The notes under the pieces: generated by a model
Seen by the model: the letters and a program-made list of their open reading frames with translations, nothing else
Told to the model about the DNA's origin: nothing
Databases searched by the model: none
Part shown: positions 51,822 to 61,408 of the stretch, in pieces
Position numbering within the stretch: position 1 is the first letter of the stretch
How the letters are laid out: each line of letters begins with the position of its first letter
Position numbers and translations under genes: made by a program
Assembly: GCA_028718125.1 (NCBI GenBank)
Contig: JAQUMN010000009.1
Span: 1-64,000, forward strand
Origin: Kiritimatiellia bacterium
GTDB taxonomy: Bacteria > Verrucomicrobiota > Kiritimatiellia > JAAZAB01
Length of the DNA stretch: 64,000 nucleotides
Direction: 5' to 3'

Positions 51822-52922
51822 ATGACGAACCATGGCAAAATACCGTTGCAGTTGACGGACGCGATTGGAGGCACTGTGCGAATTGCGCGGCTCGGGTCGC
51901 TGGAATGGCGCGTGACCCAGCGTTTTCTCGGATCGGAGCACGATAACGCGCAGAACGCAACCTGGCTCAGGCTTGATAACGCCGGAAGATGCGCAACGGT
52001 GCGCGTCCGAATCCGATGGGCCGATTCCCGGCACATGTTCGCGCGGAGGCTCGCCTATGTCCGGCAGAACGGCGTATACCAGGTTGTCACCGGGCAAACC
52101 ACGCCGACGGCAAGCATCTACGAGTTTGCCGCGCGGCGCGGCCGTTCCTTTTTCGGACCCTGCCCCTGGTACACGAACGAAGATGCGAACCGGTTTCTTG
52201 AAGCAATCTGCCGCCAAAGCAGGTTGTGTACCCGCCGCTCCATCGGCTCCACCGCCGAGGGGCGCGAGATCCCCTGCCTGACAATCGGGGCTGCGGGCGA
52301 CCAGCCCAGGCGCAACGTGGTGATCATGGCGCGACTGCATGCGAACGAAACCGCCGGCTCTTTCGCCGTCGAAGCTATCGCCAGGTACCTGATTGGAAGC
52401 AGGGCAGCACGGGCATGGTTCAAATGGTTCAGGTTTCACATTTTCCCGGTTGTCAATCCCGATGGCGTAGCCAACGGACTGAAGTTGACCCGCATGGGCC
52501 CGGTTGAACAATTTGACATGGAACGCGGCGGGATGATATCGGATGACCCAACCATACGGGGCCTGCGTACGGCTGTCCGTGCGTTGCGGCCGGCCGTCCT
52601 GCTTGATTATCACAGCTATCTCATTCGCCCGCCAATGTTGCTTGCCTTCGACAAGCGGCTGCTGCTCCGCGTCCTCGACATTCTGCTCGCGCAGAAAATG
52701 GATGCATTAAATCAATCGTCATACTGGTACACGTACCATTCGATGCGCTATCGTCCGGAATCCCTGCGGTGCTATTGTCACAGGCATTTCGGAACATCAG
52801 TCCTTGTGACGGAAATCCCCTGGGCGCACGACCGGCTGCCCGCGGATATCGGGCGCTTGGGAGTGCGGGTATTCAAGGCTTTGATGGCGGCGACACTGAC
52901 CAGCGGAGATCGGATTATTTAG
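51822..52922 (+). CDS. M14-family zinc carboxypeptidase
   Basis: A 366-residue protein without signal peptide; AAGGGAA (51806-51812) lies 9 bases upstream. Residues about 1-120 form a beta-rich N-terminal domain and the peptidase domain follows. Zinc ligands are His173 and Glu176 in 'LHANETAG' and His264 in 'DYHSY'. The catalytic Glu is probably Glu331 in 'VTEIPW'. 'FPVVNPDGVANG' is the family loop. The N-domain-plus-peptidase plan resembles cytosolic-carboxypeptidase-like M14 members. The 300-bp gap between it and proB contains GC-rich palindromic pieces (CCCCTAAGGGG near 51597; GCCGCCAAGGCGG near 51630) and no gene. Confidence 0.88.
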   Translation: MTNHGKIPLQLTDAIGGTVRIARLGSLEWRVTQRFLGSEHDNAQNATWLRLDNAGRCATVRVRIRWADSRHMFARRLAYVRQNGVYQVVTGQTTPTASIYEFAARRGRSFFGPCPWYTNEDANRFLEAICRQSRLCTRRSIGSTAEGREIPCLTIGAAGDQPRRNVVIMARLHANETAGSFAVEAIARYLIGSRAARAWFKWFRFHIFPVVNPDGVANGLKLTRMGPVEQFDMERGGMISDDPTIRGLRTAVRALRPAVLLDYHSYLIRPPMLLAFDKRLLLRVLDILLAQKMDALNQSSYWYTYHSMRYRPESLRCYCHRHFGTSVLVTEIPWAHDRLPADIGRLGVRVFKALMAATLTSGDRII

Positions 52923-52938
52923 TCTCGCCATCCCCCTC

Positions 52939-53616
52939 TCACGGAGCGGCCAAGCTGGTGATCGGAATGAGGCGCACATTATCAAACCAATATACGCCCG
53001 GCGGCCAGTAGGCGTAAAGCATCACTTTCATTTCGGTGACCTCCGGCGTCCGACGGGTCGGATTGAAATCCCGGGAAATCTCCGTCCATTGGTCCGGGCT
53101 GGCCGGGCAGTTGATGATTACCTCCCAACGTCGCCGTTTTTCACCTTCCCATATCCCGTAACCGCGCACCCAGACCTTGGCGCCGCCGCTGCCCCGGGAG
53201 TCGAACACGAGGCGGTAAACCCGGCCGGATACGACCGGCAAAGCATCGGAATAAAATGAAAGCCCATAGGCGGCAGCCACGGGTCCATCGCCGGGCTTGG
53301 GAATATTCCACTCGCTGATTCCCGCGCCTTGCCATTGGGCCACCATGGCCTTCTCGGAAATGGCGGTGTTAATGCGGATGGCTTTGCCGCGGGCAATCCG
53401 GTTGGTGCCCTCCGGCGCTTTCACCCATTGAACACCCAGGCCATCGGGCTTGTTCCAGCCCTCCGGTCGGGTCGGGTCCTGAGCGTCTGCTTGTTCAAAG
53501 TCTCCGTTTTTAATGATGGAAAAATTCCGATTGTTTTCCGGCGGCTCCCCGGCCATCAGCATCCCGGCGCCGGGCAGGAAAAAAAAGAGGATCAGAACGA
53601 GTGATTTGTGAATCAT
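52939..53616 (-). CDS. Secreted carbohydrate-binding-module-like protein
   Basis: A 225-residue exported protein: signal peptide ('LVLILFFFLPGAGMLMAG') then a single jelly-roll domain. The opening 'NGDFEQADAQDPTRPEGWN' and the closing 'PPGVYWFDNVRLIP' are typical of CBM4/9-type modules. No catalytic domain is attached. The domain resembles the binding modules in the protein at 18657. It lies downstream of the DUF4175-like gene on the same strand, but 237 bases away. Role: sugar binding at the surface or in the periplasm (inference). Confidence 0.75.
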   Translation of the reverse strand: MIHKSLVLILFFFLPGAGMLMAGEPPENNRNFSIIKNGDFEQADAQDPTRPEGWNKPDGLGVQWVKAPEGTNRIARGKAIRINTAISEKAMVAQWQGAGISEWNIPKPGDGPVAAAYGLSFYSDALPVVSGRVYRLVFDSRGSGGAKVWVRGYGIWEGEKRRRWEVIINCPASPDQWTEISRDFNPTRRTPEVTEMKVMLYAYWPPGVYWFDNVRLIPITSLAAP

Positions 53617-53853
53617 ATGCTTAGATGAATTGTGACAAAATGATTAGCCGCAGAAAGGCACAAGATTCACAAATATGATAAATCGAAACGCTTTTTTGCG
53701 TTTTTTGTGCATCTTTGTGGCAACTTTGAAATTCCTTAGCATCGAATTGGGCCAAAGACGGCAATTTTAACGAATGCCCTAACGGAGTGGCGGCTATATT
53801 CTGGAATGTTTCTGCTGTTGCTGCGTGGGTTAAAAAACTCCTGTGCATAAATT
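53617..53853. other. Intergenic region with A/T-rich palindromic repeat
   Basis: No gene is seen. It contains a stretch with GGCACAAGATTCAC and CGCTTTTTTGCGTTTTTTGTG, whose A-runs and GCG cores resemble degenerate 'GTGGCAAAAAGGCAC'-type intergenic repeats. There is no clear promoter or terminator. Confidence 0.4.
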
Positions 53854-56800
53854 TCATTCTCCTTTGGGATTCTTCATTTCCGCCAAGGCGCGGAAATAAG
53901 CGCCAACCATTTCCTCGTATCCCCGCGGTATGCCGTCCTCAAGGCTGGTCATGACTTCATTTCGCATCCATTCGGGAAGCCGTGTTTGTTCCCGCCGCAA
54001 GCCGGTCTCCGCCCGTATTGTTTTCCGGGCATCCCGGAGGGAATCCATGGCGCGGCTGAAAGACTGGCGGATGCCCAGACCATATCCCTGCCGGGCGGCG
54101 TCCTCGAGACGCTTCATTTCCAGGACGGAACTTTCCAGGTCTCCGGAGGGCAAATGGTAACGTCGCAACTTGAACGCTGCCGCCTCGGCTTCCTGGCGGA
54201 TCACGGACTGTTGCCCGGCGAGGCGCGCCATCGCTTGAAGCAGGGGCGGGGGTGTCGGACCACGCAGTCCTTCGGCGGTTGCGCCGCTCAGCTTGCCTCC
54301 GCCGGTGGCGCCGCCGGGTTCCTCGCGGGAGGTATCCTTGATGCTTCCCTGTTCAAATGGACTGGGCGTCAGGCGGCTGGGAGTATTTCGCCCGCCTTTG
54401 CCAGATGCAGTTTCCTCAACCATCTGGCCATGGCTCCGCCCGGTGCGGCCTTCGCCGGAACGGCCGCCGATTTCATGCTGGTTCGGCAGAAGATTGCCGG
54501 TAATGCCCTTGGCGCTCATGCTTGAAATCGGGCCATCTGCGGCGTCCCATCCGGCGCCCTTGTCTATGGAGTCGAGCCACGAGCTGGAGACATCTTCCAC
54601 GTCCTCCGTCATGGCTTCTTCCTTGTCAATCAAATCGCCGACGATATCTTCCAGTTCCGACGGCAGTTCCGCAATGGCAATGTCGGCCTGGGCGAGAGGC
54701 TCTTCCATCATCCATTTAAGCTTGTCGGGTTTGTCCACGATCCAGCGTTCCAGGTTATTCATCAGTTCTTCGGCATTCTCCAGCCCCGATTGCTCGTGGG
54801 GCACGGCCATCTCCACGGCTTTATCATACAGCGATTGAGATGCCAGTTTGACCTCCTGGATTACCTCATTGAGTTCCCTGGCAATGGAGCCGTCGGCAAA
54901 ATCCTGGAGCGGCAGTTTGCTGAAATCGGTCAGCTTTTCCTCAAAGAACGCCGCCCACTTGGCCTCTTCGCGCGCCAACTCGCCGAGAATCTTCTGCTCT
55001 TCCTCGGTTAGGTCCTTGGGACCCTGGTCCGCCAGGGTCCGGCTTTGTTCGATGAGCCGCTTCTGATGGCGGGCGAATTCCTCCAGATCATCCTGGAGCT
55101 CCTGCCCGGCGCCCTCCGGCTGAACGGCCGGCAGCTGCTCTTGCGCCATGGCGTCCTTGGATGAGGATTGCCCCGTTTTGCGATCCGCCAGATTGCCCAG
55201 CAAATTGATCAGCTCCCTGAGGATCAGGGCCTGCCGCTGTTCGATGGCGTCAACGGCCGTGGCAAGCGTATCCGGGGTTTTGTTGGTCAGCGCGCCAATG
55301 CCGTTCAGAACCAATTTCATTTCGCTGTTGACCAGCGGCTCCAGGCTTGTGGCGTAAAGGAGTCCTTCTTTTTGCTTTTTGAAGGCTTCGAGCGCGGAAA
55401 CACCCTCGCGCCGGGCCGCATTCTGCCGCTCCGCCATGGATTGCTGGTGGGAGGGAATGGATTGACGACCGATAGCTTCGTCAAGGTGAATGGCAAGGTT
55501 TTCAGTAATCCCCCTGGCTTTATCCTGCACCGCGATTGTCCGTTTCAAGGCCGCAAACGCGGCTTCCAGACTATCGTCCGGGGGAACCGCGAGGTCTTCC
55601 AATGACTTGACGCGCAAGATCAGCTGTCTTGATTTGCCGGGTTTGCCGCCGGGAGAAAAATCGGCAGCCGCGGCCGTCAGGTAATATACGCTGCCGGGGA
55701 GGAAAACGGCAGGATCAAGATCCATCGTAAGCCGTTCCTTGATCGGGCCGCGCTGGCCGGGCGGCCCGAGGTAGTTCCAGGCCTTCATGATGCGACCGGG
55801 TTTCTCCGAATCTTCCGTGGTCACGGAAACGAACAGATTGCTGATGCCGTAATCGTCGGCGGCCCGGATGTCAAGGCTCAGGGTCGTTCCCGGGCTGACG
55901 AATCGATTCAGGATATCGGTCATAAACTCCACCTCGGGCGATTGATCCGTGATCAGCGCGATATCACCCCGGGCCAGCGCCACGTTCTGGCTTGTGGCCG
56001 GATTCAAGAATTCAATCTCGTAGGCGCTGTCGTTCCTGATGTTTGCTGTTGCCGCCAGGCGCCGGTTATTTGTCTGAAAAAAAGCGATTATGCCGCCGCT
56101 TTTCCAGGATGCTGATTGTACCGGGGGCGAAATGTCGAGATGGATCTGCACTACCGTTCCGGACAGGCAGGCAATTGAGCAAGGCGGGCCCGGCATGTTG
56201 GTGGCTCCCAACCCGGTATAGGCGGGAGGCTGCATGATGAATTGGGATTCGCGGATTTTGGGCAGGGGCCTGACCGTTACTTTAATCTTCCGGGAATAGG
56301 TATCACCGGCGATGACCCGGAAGGCGAACGGCCGGCGCACATTTGAAAAGGCAAAGAGATAACAATCTTTGCCGACTGAAGCTTGCATCATGGGCGCGCG
56401 ATCGCCGCCGATTTTCGCGGGGTCCACCGTCCGGGCATTGTCCTGCCAAATGATTTCCGGCGGCTGAGAAACGTGCCGGCCCGCGATTTCGGCCTGAACC
56501 TGGAGATTGCCCCCTTCTGCGATCACCACGTCGGATGCCGGTGACAGGCGCAGGAGGGTAGCCCCGGCAGGCGGCACATCGCTGAAAGGAATTGCCAGGC
56601 GCGTCCAGGCGTTGATGACATAGCGAGGGAACAGGCTGGTGTAGACGATCCAGAGGGCCACCAGCAGCAATGCAATGCTTGCCCCGCGAACCAGGCGCCG
56701 GAGTTCCCACCAATCTGACAAGCGCGCTCGGCCGATGGCCTTTCTGGAAACACCCATGGTATGGTCGGCAAACCATTGTTCTCCCGGATTCAGCGTCACG

Positions 56801-57132
56801 CGCTCAAATTGCAGGGCGTTGATGACCAGATTTTCCGGAATCGTATAACGCTTTTCCATCAAAACCGCCATGCGTTCCGAGGACAGCGGCCGCAGGGCCG
56901 GCGCCAGGATTTTTTTCCATAGCGCTAAGCCTGTGGCGAAAAGGCCGGCCAAGCCCAGGGGCAGGCGCAGGCCGGCCGGCAGGTGTAGCGCATTATCCAG
57001 CAGGCAAAGCGCAAGCCAGATCCCCAGGCCGATGGTCAGCCACCAGAAGAGGCCGAGGGCAAGTGCCGAAAACCAAGTTTGCCATCGGGCCTGGCTGATG
57101 ACCGTATCCACCTTTGTTGGCAATGAATTCAT
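53854..57132 (-). CDS. DUF4175-like large membrane protein with coiled coil
   Basis: A 1092-residue protein. Three transmembrane segments lie near 20-40, 50-72 and 150-170. A large beta-rich outer part follows (about 180-520, with Ig-like sequence such as 'LSLDIRAADDYGISNLFVSV'). A long Glu/Lys/Ala-rich coiled coil covers about 540-1080, with a low-complexity Gly/Ser/Thr stretch near 900-960. Proteins of this plan (DUF4175, TIGR02302-like) are found next to BatA/VWA genes in PVC bacteria and in Alphaproteobacteria. The function is unknown; an envelope-spanning structural role is possible. ATG 57132 has no clear ribosome site. Confidence 0.7.
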   Translation of the reverse strand: MNSLPTKVDTVISQARWQTWFSALALGLFWWLTIGLGIWLALCLLDNALHLPAGLRLPLGLAGLFATGLALWKKILAPALRPLSSERMAVLMEKRYTIPENLVINALQFERVTLNPGEQWFADHTMGVSRKAIGRARLSDWWELRRLVRGASIALLLVALWIVYTSLFPRYVINAWTRLAIPFSDVPPAGATLLRLSPASDVVIAEGGNLQVQAEIAGRHVSQPPEIIWQDNARTVDPAKIGGDRAPMMQASVGKDCYLFAFSNVRRPFAFRVIAGDTYSRKIKVTVRPLPKIRESQFIMQPPAYTGLGATNMPGPPCSIACLSGTVVQIHLDISPPVQSASWKSGGIIAFFQTNNRRLAATANIRNDSAYEIEFLNPATSQNVALARGDIALITDQSPEVEFMTDILNRFVSPGTTLSLDIRAADDYGISNLFVSVTTEDSEKPGRIMKAWNYLGPPGQRGPIKERLTMDLDPAVFLPGSVYYLTAAAADFSPGGKPGKSRQLILRVKSLEDLAVPPDDSLEAAFAALKRTIAVQDKARGITENLAIHLDEAIGRQSIPSHQQSMAERQNAARREGVSALEAFKKQKEGLLYATSLEPLVNSEMKLVLNGIGALTNKTPDTLATAVDAIEQRQALILRELINLLGNLADRKTGQSSSKDAMAQEQLPAVQPEGAGQELQDDLEEFARHQKRLIEQSRTLADQGPKDLTEEEQKILGELAREEAKWAAFFEEKLTDFSKLPLQDFADGSIARELNEVIQEVKLASQSLYDKAVEMAVPHEQSGLENAEELMNNLERWIVDKPDKLKWMMEEPLAQADIAIAELPSELEDIVGDLIDKEEAMTEDVEDVSSSWLDSIDKGAGWDAADGPISSMSAKGITGNLLPNQHEIGGRSGEGRTGRSHGQMVEETASGKGGRNTPSRLTPSPFEQGSIKDTSREEPGGATGGGKLSGATAEGLRGPTPPPLLQAMARLAGQQSVIRQEAEAAAFKLRRYHLPSGDLESSVLEMKRLEDAARQGYGLGIRQSFSRAMDSLRDARKTIRAETGLRREQTRLPEWMRNEVMTSLEDGIPRGYEEMVGAYFRALAEMKNPKGE

Positions 57133-57450
57133 TATTGTGCAAGTTTACATCGAAGTACGAAATGATTTGTATTGAGCGAGTTATACGTTGGCTCGGTATC
57201 TCCCTTCTAACGAAGGTAACTGGGCGGCATGCAATCGTGTGGCGAATTCGGGTGTCCGGCAACTGCCGGACTTCGCAAAAATAAGGCAAGCTTGAGTCGA
57301 ATGTGGGCGCGCCGCGTGCAGCGCTATACTCGTGTATGCGCAAACGTGGCAGGCCCGCAGGCGGCCCAAGATCGCCGCCGCTTTTTGCGAACCAAATTCA
57401 CCACACTGCCCGGAATAAAACATAATTTGGTTGCGGGGCATAAGCCCGCC
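57133..57450. other. 318-bp intergenic region, no gene seen
   Basis: Contains a GGTTGCGGGGCATAAGCCCGCC piece at about 57429-57451. It resembles the GGTTGCGGGC...GCCC head of the dispersed intergenic repeat (copies A-C). A GC-rich block CAGGCCCGCAGGCGGCC lies near 57352. No coding potential above shadow frames and no convincing promoter. Confidence 0.4.
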
Positions 57451-58551
57451 TTAAAATTGATTCCTGTCCTTGATAACACACATTTTGTCATCCTGGCTGA
57501 TACTCCACAATGAATCCGATAGTATCACCTGCGGCAGTGATTCGCCTTGCAATGCGATAATGCCCCGGAAGAAGTCACCCCGTCCGGCCAGCATCAGCCG
57601 CAAGTCCGTAAGGTCGCATTTCCAGCGCCAGACGCTCAGCCGCCAGGGCTGGGTCCGGTCTCCGTCAAATGTCGTTGTTCCCCGGCGCGAAAGCAGGATC
57701 AGCGCGTAAATATCATCGCGGGATGCATTGTCCCTGAAAACACCCAGCAGATCCCGTACGTCAAAAAAATCTTTAGCCTGTATCAGCGCATTGGTGACTT
57801 GAGCTGTCAATGCCACGTTGGTTGCCGATGGCCATCCAACGTGGATGACGGCGCCGGATTTAACGGCCAGGAATATGCGATTCCCGAGGGTGGGGGGCAA
57901 CACGTAATCATTCGTCTTCGGGTTTCTTTGGCCTGCCAGCCGCACCAGGGCCGGTTGCGTCAGCGCCGACAATTCAGCCGGGGGGCCCCCGGTGCCGGCC
58001 CATGGAATCCTGGTGGACTCCCCGCGCTCCGGCGCATCCGCGGCGGGGTGCAATAAGATGCTGGTCGGATAAGCAAGCTCAACCAGAGTTTCGCCCTCCT
58101 TGCCCCGCTGTTTGGCGTAAAGAATCACTTTCCGGGTTCGATCCGGCGCTTCCACATACAGGACCGTGGTGAGCAGGTGACCGCGCAATATTTCCTGTCC
58201 GGTCAGGATCGTGGTTTGCAGATGCCGAATCGGGTAAGGGTCTCCGTAATATTCTTTCCGGGTCTGACCGGCTTCCGGGAAGCGCCAGGCCCTGACCAAT
58301 TCTTCCTTTTCAGGCGTGCACCGGATTTCACGGATACGATTCAGCGCCACGGTCCAGACCTGGGTCCTGCCGTGCAGGATGAACGCGGTGTTGGGCGTTA
58401 ACGAAATTTTGCCTTCCAGGCGATCGCCGTTGGAAAACTGGATCGTGCCGGGCAGTCCCGGTTCGGCCGCCGGGAGTGGCGAGCCCAGGAGGCAAACCAG
58501 GCACACGATTGCAAACCAGCCATAGGTTGGATTAACCATTGTCGTATTCAT
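57451..58551 (-). CDS. Secreted hypothetical protein of the BatA-type cluster
   Basis: A 366-residue protein with a signal peptide ending 'GSPLPAAEPG'. The mature start 'IQFSNGDRLEGKISL' resembles the small beta-barrel-like repeats of secreted PVC proteins ('F.NGD.L.G.I'). The middle is beta-rich and I recognise no catalytic motif. It sits between the DUF4175-like gene and the 741-residue VWA gene, all on the - strand, so it probably works with them in the envelope. Confidence 0.7.
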   Translation of the reverse strand: MNTTMVNPTYGWFAIVCLVCLLGSPLPAAEPGLPGTIQFSNGDRLEGKISLTPNTAFILHGRTQVWTVALNRIREIRCTPEKEELVRAWRFPEAGQTRKEYYGDPYPIRHLQTTILTGQEILRGHLLTTVLYVEAPDRTRKVILYAKQRGKEGETLVELAYPTSILLHPAADAPERGESTRIPWAGTGGPPAELSALTQPALVRLAGQRNPKTNDYVLPPTLGNRIFLAVKSGAVIHVGWPSATNVALTAQVTNALIQAKDFFDVRDLLGVFRDNASRDDIYALILLSRRGTTTFDGDRTQPWRLSVWRWKCDLTDLRLMLAGRGDFFRGIIALQGESLPQVILSDSLWSISQDDKMCVIKDRNQF

Positions 58552-58703
58552 GGCAAACGCTCAAGAAAGAGACACTACGAAATACACAAAACTCGCGAAA
58601 GGTGACAGAGGTCAGGTTGTTTTCCGCCTGAGGCGGATCAGCCTCGGCTGAAGGATAAATTTAATCTTCGCTCCTGTTGTCGCGCCTTTCGCGTGTTTCG
58701 CAG

Positions 58704-58797
58704 TTAATATCCGTGGTTGATTTTCTTTGGGTTGCGGGCGAAAGCCCTCTTTAATTATAAATCATTTCATCCTATCCGTGGTTATCAGTGTCCATCC
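58704..58797. repeat. Dispersed intergenic repeat, copy C (inverted)
   Basis: Reads ATATCCGTGGTTGATTTTC then GGGTTGCGGGCGAAAGCCC, and further on CCTATCCGTGGTTATCAGTG. Its reverse complement matches copy A's GCCCGCAACCC-AAAAATCAACCACGGAT order. Together with a TTTCGCGTGTTTCGCAG piece (58687-58703) and a CCGCCTGAGGCGG palindrome (58628-58640), it fills the 275-bp gap. Confidence 0.7.
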
Positions 58798-58826
58798 TTG
58801 TTAAATATTTATTCCGGTTTTCCGCC

Positions 58827-61052
58827 CTAAATCAGGTTGTTTCGCCGCCTCAGCGTCCATTCTATAGCCAATAGCGAAACGAGCAATATGATAAACCACG
58901 GGCCGGATCGGAACAGGGATGTTTCCGTCACCCGGCTTTTATGGATTGCCTGGGCTTGCAGATAACGGAGGAGCAACTCGGGCGCATCTTCGCGCACATA
59001 GCAGCCGCCTCCCTGCTCAGCCAGGGCCTTGAGAAACGTCGCGTTCATTTCCAGTTGCGTTCCTTCCCCATGAAGCGGTGAAATGTTCAACGTCTTTTCA
59101 TACGTGTCCAGAAGATGGGCGCCGTCGCTGGCGGTCAGACGAAACAGCGCTTCACCCCGGCGTTTGAACCGCATGCTGACCGAATACGCATCAGGCTGTC
59201 CGGGCACGGAGTCCACCATCAAAGGCACTGTCTCTCCTCCGATGGCAAGCGTTGCGCAAAGACGCAGGACGCCGCCGGATTCGCGCCCGGCCACGCGGAT
59301 TCCGGCCACGGCCTGTTCACCGGGGTTGTAGGTATCCCGGTCCCAATGAATTTCCAGGAGCCGGCCGCCCTCCATCTGACCGCTGAGATAGCGGATCGCC
59401 TGCCGCCAGAATATCCCATGCGCCTCTTTCAGGTGCTTTGAGCGCCGCGCCCACTTCCAGAAGGTATTGGAAGCCAGGCCGAGAATCTTGCCCTTCCCGA
59501 ACGACTGCACCGCGATGACCGGAATTACGCCCCGGCCATGCTGGGCATCCAGGAGGGCCATGGCGCCCGCCTTAAGCGCTCCGGGTTGATAGACGCTGTC
59601 GAATGACGGATGCGCCTCTTCTTTCAAGCGTTGATCAAGTCCGGCCATGACGGGGTGACTCAGCGCTGTCATGGGAATGCTGACCGGGAAAATGCCGGTC
59701 AGCACCTCCGGCAGACTTTGGGCAATCTGCCAGGGAAAGAGCGGCGCCAAAAGGGTGCCGGCATAAGCTCGCGGCCCAAACGTTTCAGGACCGGCCAGGA
59801 TAATGACGGCCCCGCCTCCTTCCACATAGCGCACCAGGGCCTGGATCTGGTCGCGAGTCCAGGCGTCGGCGGGGAAGGATCCGAGCATCAGGCAGTCGAA
59901 ACGCTTCAGAATTTTTTCGGAAGCGGGAAAGCCGGCTTGCAGATCGTTATCGACGGCATTGCGGTCGCCCTGCACCGTAAAATGTTCGCTCAGCGTCCGG
60001 AACAAGGCGGTAAATGAAATTCCCGGATCGCGGTCCAATTCATTACGGATCAGCTTAAAGTCGGCGCCGAGCTCCCTGGAAAAATAGAGCACGTGGATCG
60101 ATTTTTTTCGGACGGCCACCGTAAATGTCCGGACGTTGTTCAGCGCGGATACTTCCCCCGTTACCGGCGCCAGGGCAATCCGATAGCGGCGCAAACCGCT
60201 GGTTGGGCACGCCGTTCGAAAACTGACGCGTGAGAGCTGACCACCCAGGTCAACCCGGCGTTCCGCCAGCTTGTTCCAGCGCCCGTCGGCCTCGGTTTCC
60301 AGGACCACGCTGATGCCGTAAAGTTTTGACGCGAATTGGGGCTGCGCGCCCGAGCGGAGGTCTCCGCCGCTGCGTGCCAGCAGGTCGGCGTGAATTTCAA
60401 ATTCAACATTTTCTTCCGCCGTGGCCGGCGCCTGCACCTCGGCCACAGCCGTATCGTTCCAGGTCGCGGGATCACTTCCCATGCCGATGATCGAAAGCGG
60501 CACTGGCGGAAGCCGGACATTTAAAGTCGGTGTATCGCCGCCGTCGGTGAGCAGGACGACCCCCAGGACTGAGGCAATATCGGCCTGCTCCGCGAGGGCC
60601 AGCAGGCAGGCGCCAAGGTCGGTAACGCGCGGTTCATCGGCGTCGACCGGGAGATTAGTAACTGTGAGCGGGTACCTGAGCGTAGCATCGAATTCCGCGG
60701 TCTCCAGGGTGACGCCGCGCGGCAAACTGGCCCGGATACCATCGAGCAGGCGCCGCGCGCGCGCAAGCCGGGATTCGCAGCCGTCATCACGGACATCCAT
60801 GGAAGAAGATGTATCCATCAGGGCAATAATCCTGCCGGTAACTGGTTCGCGCGCTTCGCGGCGCCAGGCGGGGTCGAACAAGGCCAGAACCAGCAACGCG
60901 GCAATCAGCAAGCGCGGCGCCAGCAGGACCAGGGTCTTGGCGGGCGACATTTTCAGCAACAATTGCCGGCGCCAGCCATGGAACGCCCAGGCCATGGCAA
61001 GGAGGATCAGGGCACAAATCAACGGATTAAGCTCTGAATGCCATTGAATCAT
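58827..61052 (-). CDS. VWA-domain membrane protein with amidotransferase-like domain
   Basis: A 741-residue protein. Two N-terminal transmembrane segments (about 10-25 and 40-60) are followed by a von Willebrand A domain with the metal-site motif 'DTSSSMDV' near residue 80. A second alpha/beta domain (about 340-560, 'RYVEGGGAVIILAGPETFG', 'GKGKILGLASNTFWKW') is of the amidotransferase-like type. A beta-rich region follows, and a C-terminal transmembrane helix ends in 'LLVSLLAIEWTLRRRNNLI'. The plan is that of BatA/BatB-like partners of MoxR ATPases. The MoxR and DUF58 genes usually found nearby would lie beyond 64000. Confidence 0.82.
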   Translation of the reverse strand: MIQWHSELNPLICALILLAMAWAFHGWRRQLLLKMSPAKTLVLLAPRLLIAALLVLALFDPAWRREAREPVTGRIIALMDTSSSMDVRDDGCESRLARARRLLDGIRASLPRGVTLETAEFDATLRYPLTVTNLPVDADEPRVTDLGACLLALAEQADIASVLGVVLLTDGGDTPTLNVRLPPVPLSIIGMGSDPATWNDTAVAEVQAPATAEENVEFEIHADLLARSGGDLRSGAQPQFASKLYGISVVLETEADGRWNKLAERRVDLGGQLSRVSFRTACPTSGLRRYRIALAPVTGEVSALNNVRTFTVAVRKKSIHVLYFSRELGADFKLIRNELDRDPGISFTALFRTLSEHFTVQGDRNAVDNDLQAGFPASEKILKRFDCLMLGSFPADAWTRDQIQALVRYVEGGGAVIILAGPETFGPRAYAGTLLAPLFPWQIAQSLPEVLTGIFPVSIPMTALSHPVMAGLDQRLKEEAHPSFDSVYQPGALKAGAMALLDAQHGRGVIPVIAVQSFGKGKILGLASNTFWKWARRSKHLKEAHGIFWRQAIRYLSGQMEGGRLLEIHWDRDTYNPGEQAVAGIRVAGRESGGVLRLCATLAIGGETVPLMVDSVPGQPDAYSVSMRFKRRGEALFRLTASDGAHLLDTYEKTLNISPLHGEGTQLEMNATFLKALAEQGGGCYVREDAPELLLRYLQAQAIHKSRVTETSLFRSGPWFIILLVSLLAIEWTLRRRNNLI

Positions 61053-61153
61053 TGCGAGAAAATATATCAGGAAAACGAAGATGAGTCCACCTTAAGCGGG
61101 ATCAATCGGCAACCCGCCAGTTATTGGGAGGAGACGATTGCAGACTTCAATGT

Positions 61154-61213
61154 TGTCATTTCCATGAAAACGGGAAGGCCAGAAAAGCCGGACTGGATTC
61201 CTGCCTTCGCCCG
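61154..61213. repeat. REP-like palindromic element, degenerate
   Basis: TGTCATTTCCATGAAAACGG, then CCAGAAAAGCCGGACTGG and ATTCCTGCCTTCGC. The order resembles the widespread element in which a TTCCCGCGAAAGCGGGAA stem flanks a CCAGA...TCTGG-type stem. Here the inner arms CCAG/CTGG are intact and the outer arms are partly decayed. It lies between the VWA gene and vapBC. Confidence 0.5.
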
Positions 61214-61222
61214 TTAGGAGAG

Positions 61223-61345
61223 ATAGGGGTCAGGGCTCTCAACAATCAACAAAGACTTGGCGATGAACAATGCACTAAAACGTTTTGCGGCAGAGATGCA
61301 ATCCCAATTAACCCGGCAGTTGCATGTTGAGCCCGGCCCCCTGTT
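61223..61345. mobile_element. Small element with terminal inverted repeats (MITE-like)
   Basis: ATAGGGGTCAGGGCTCTCAAC (61223-61243) and GTTGAGCCCGGCCCCCTGTT (61326-61345) are imperfect inverted repeats enclosing about 80 bases with no coding frame. The GGGGTCAGGGCTC end resembles ends seen next to REP-associated (Y1) transposases in other bacteria, from memory. It ends 62 bases upstream of vapB. Confidence 0.5.
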
Positions 61346-61370
61346 CTCGATTGGTTTGAAATAATAAGAC

Positions 61371-61408
61371 TTGCAGGAGCATGCCCCAATCGTGCATACT
61401 CATATGCA
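61371..61408 (+). promoter_or_regulatory. vapBC promoter overlapping a palindromic operator
   Basis: TGCATA (61393-61398) and TATGCA (61403-61408) are perfect inverted repeats around CTCA; the last base is the A of the vapB start codon. A TTGCAG (61371-61376) and CATACT (61395-61400), 18 bases apart, could be -35 and -10. Transcription would then begin at or near the ATG, giving a leaderless message. This fits with the absence of a ribosome site at normal spacing. VapB-type antitoxins usually repress their own promoter through such palindromes. Confidence 0.5.
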
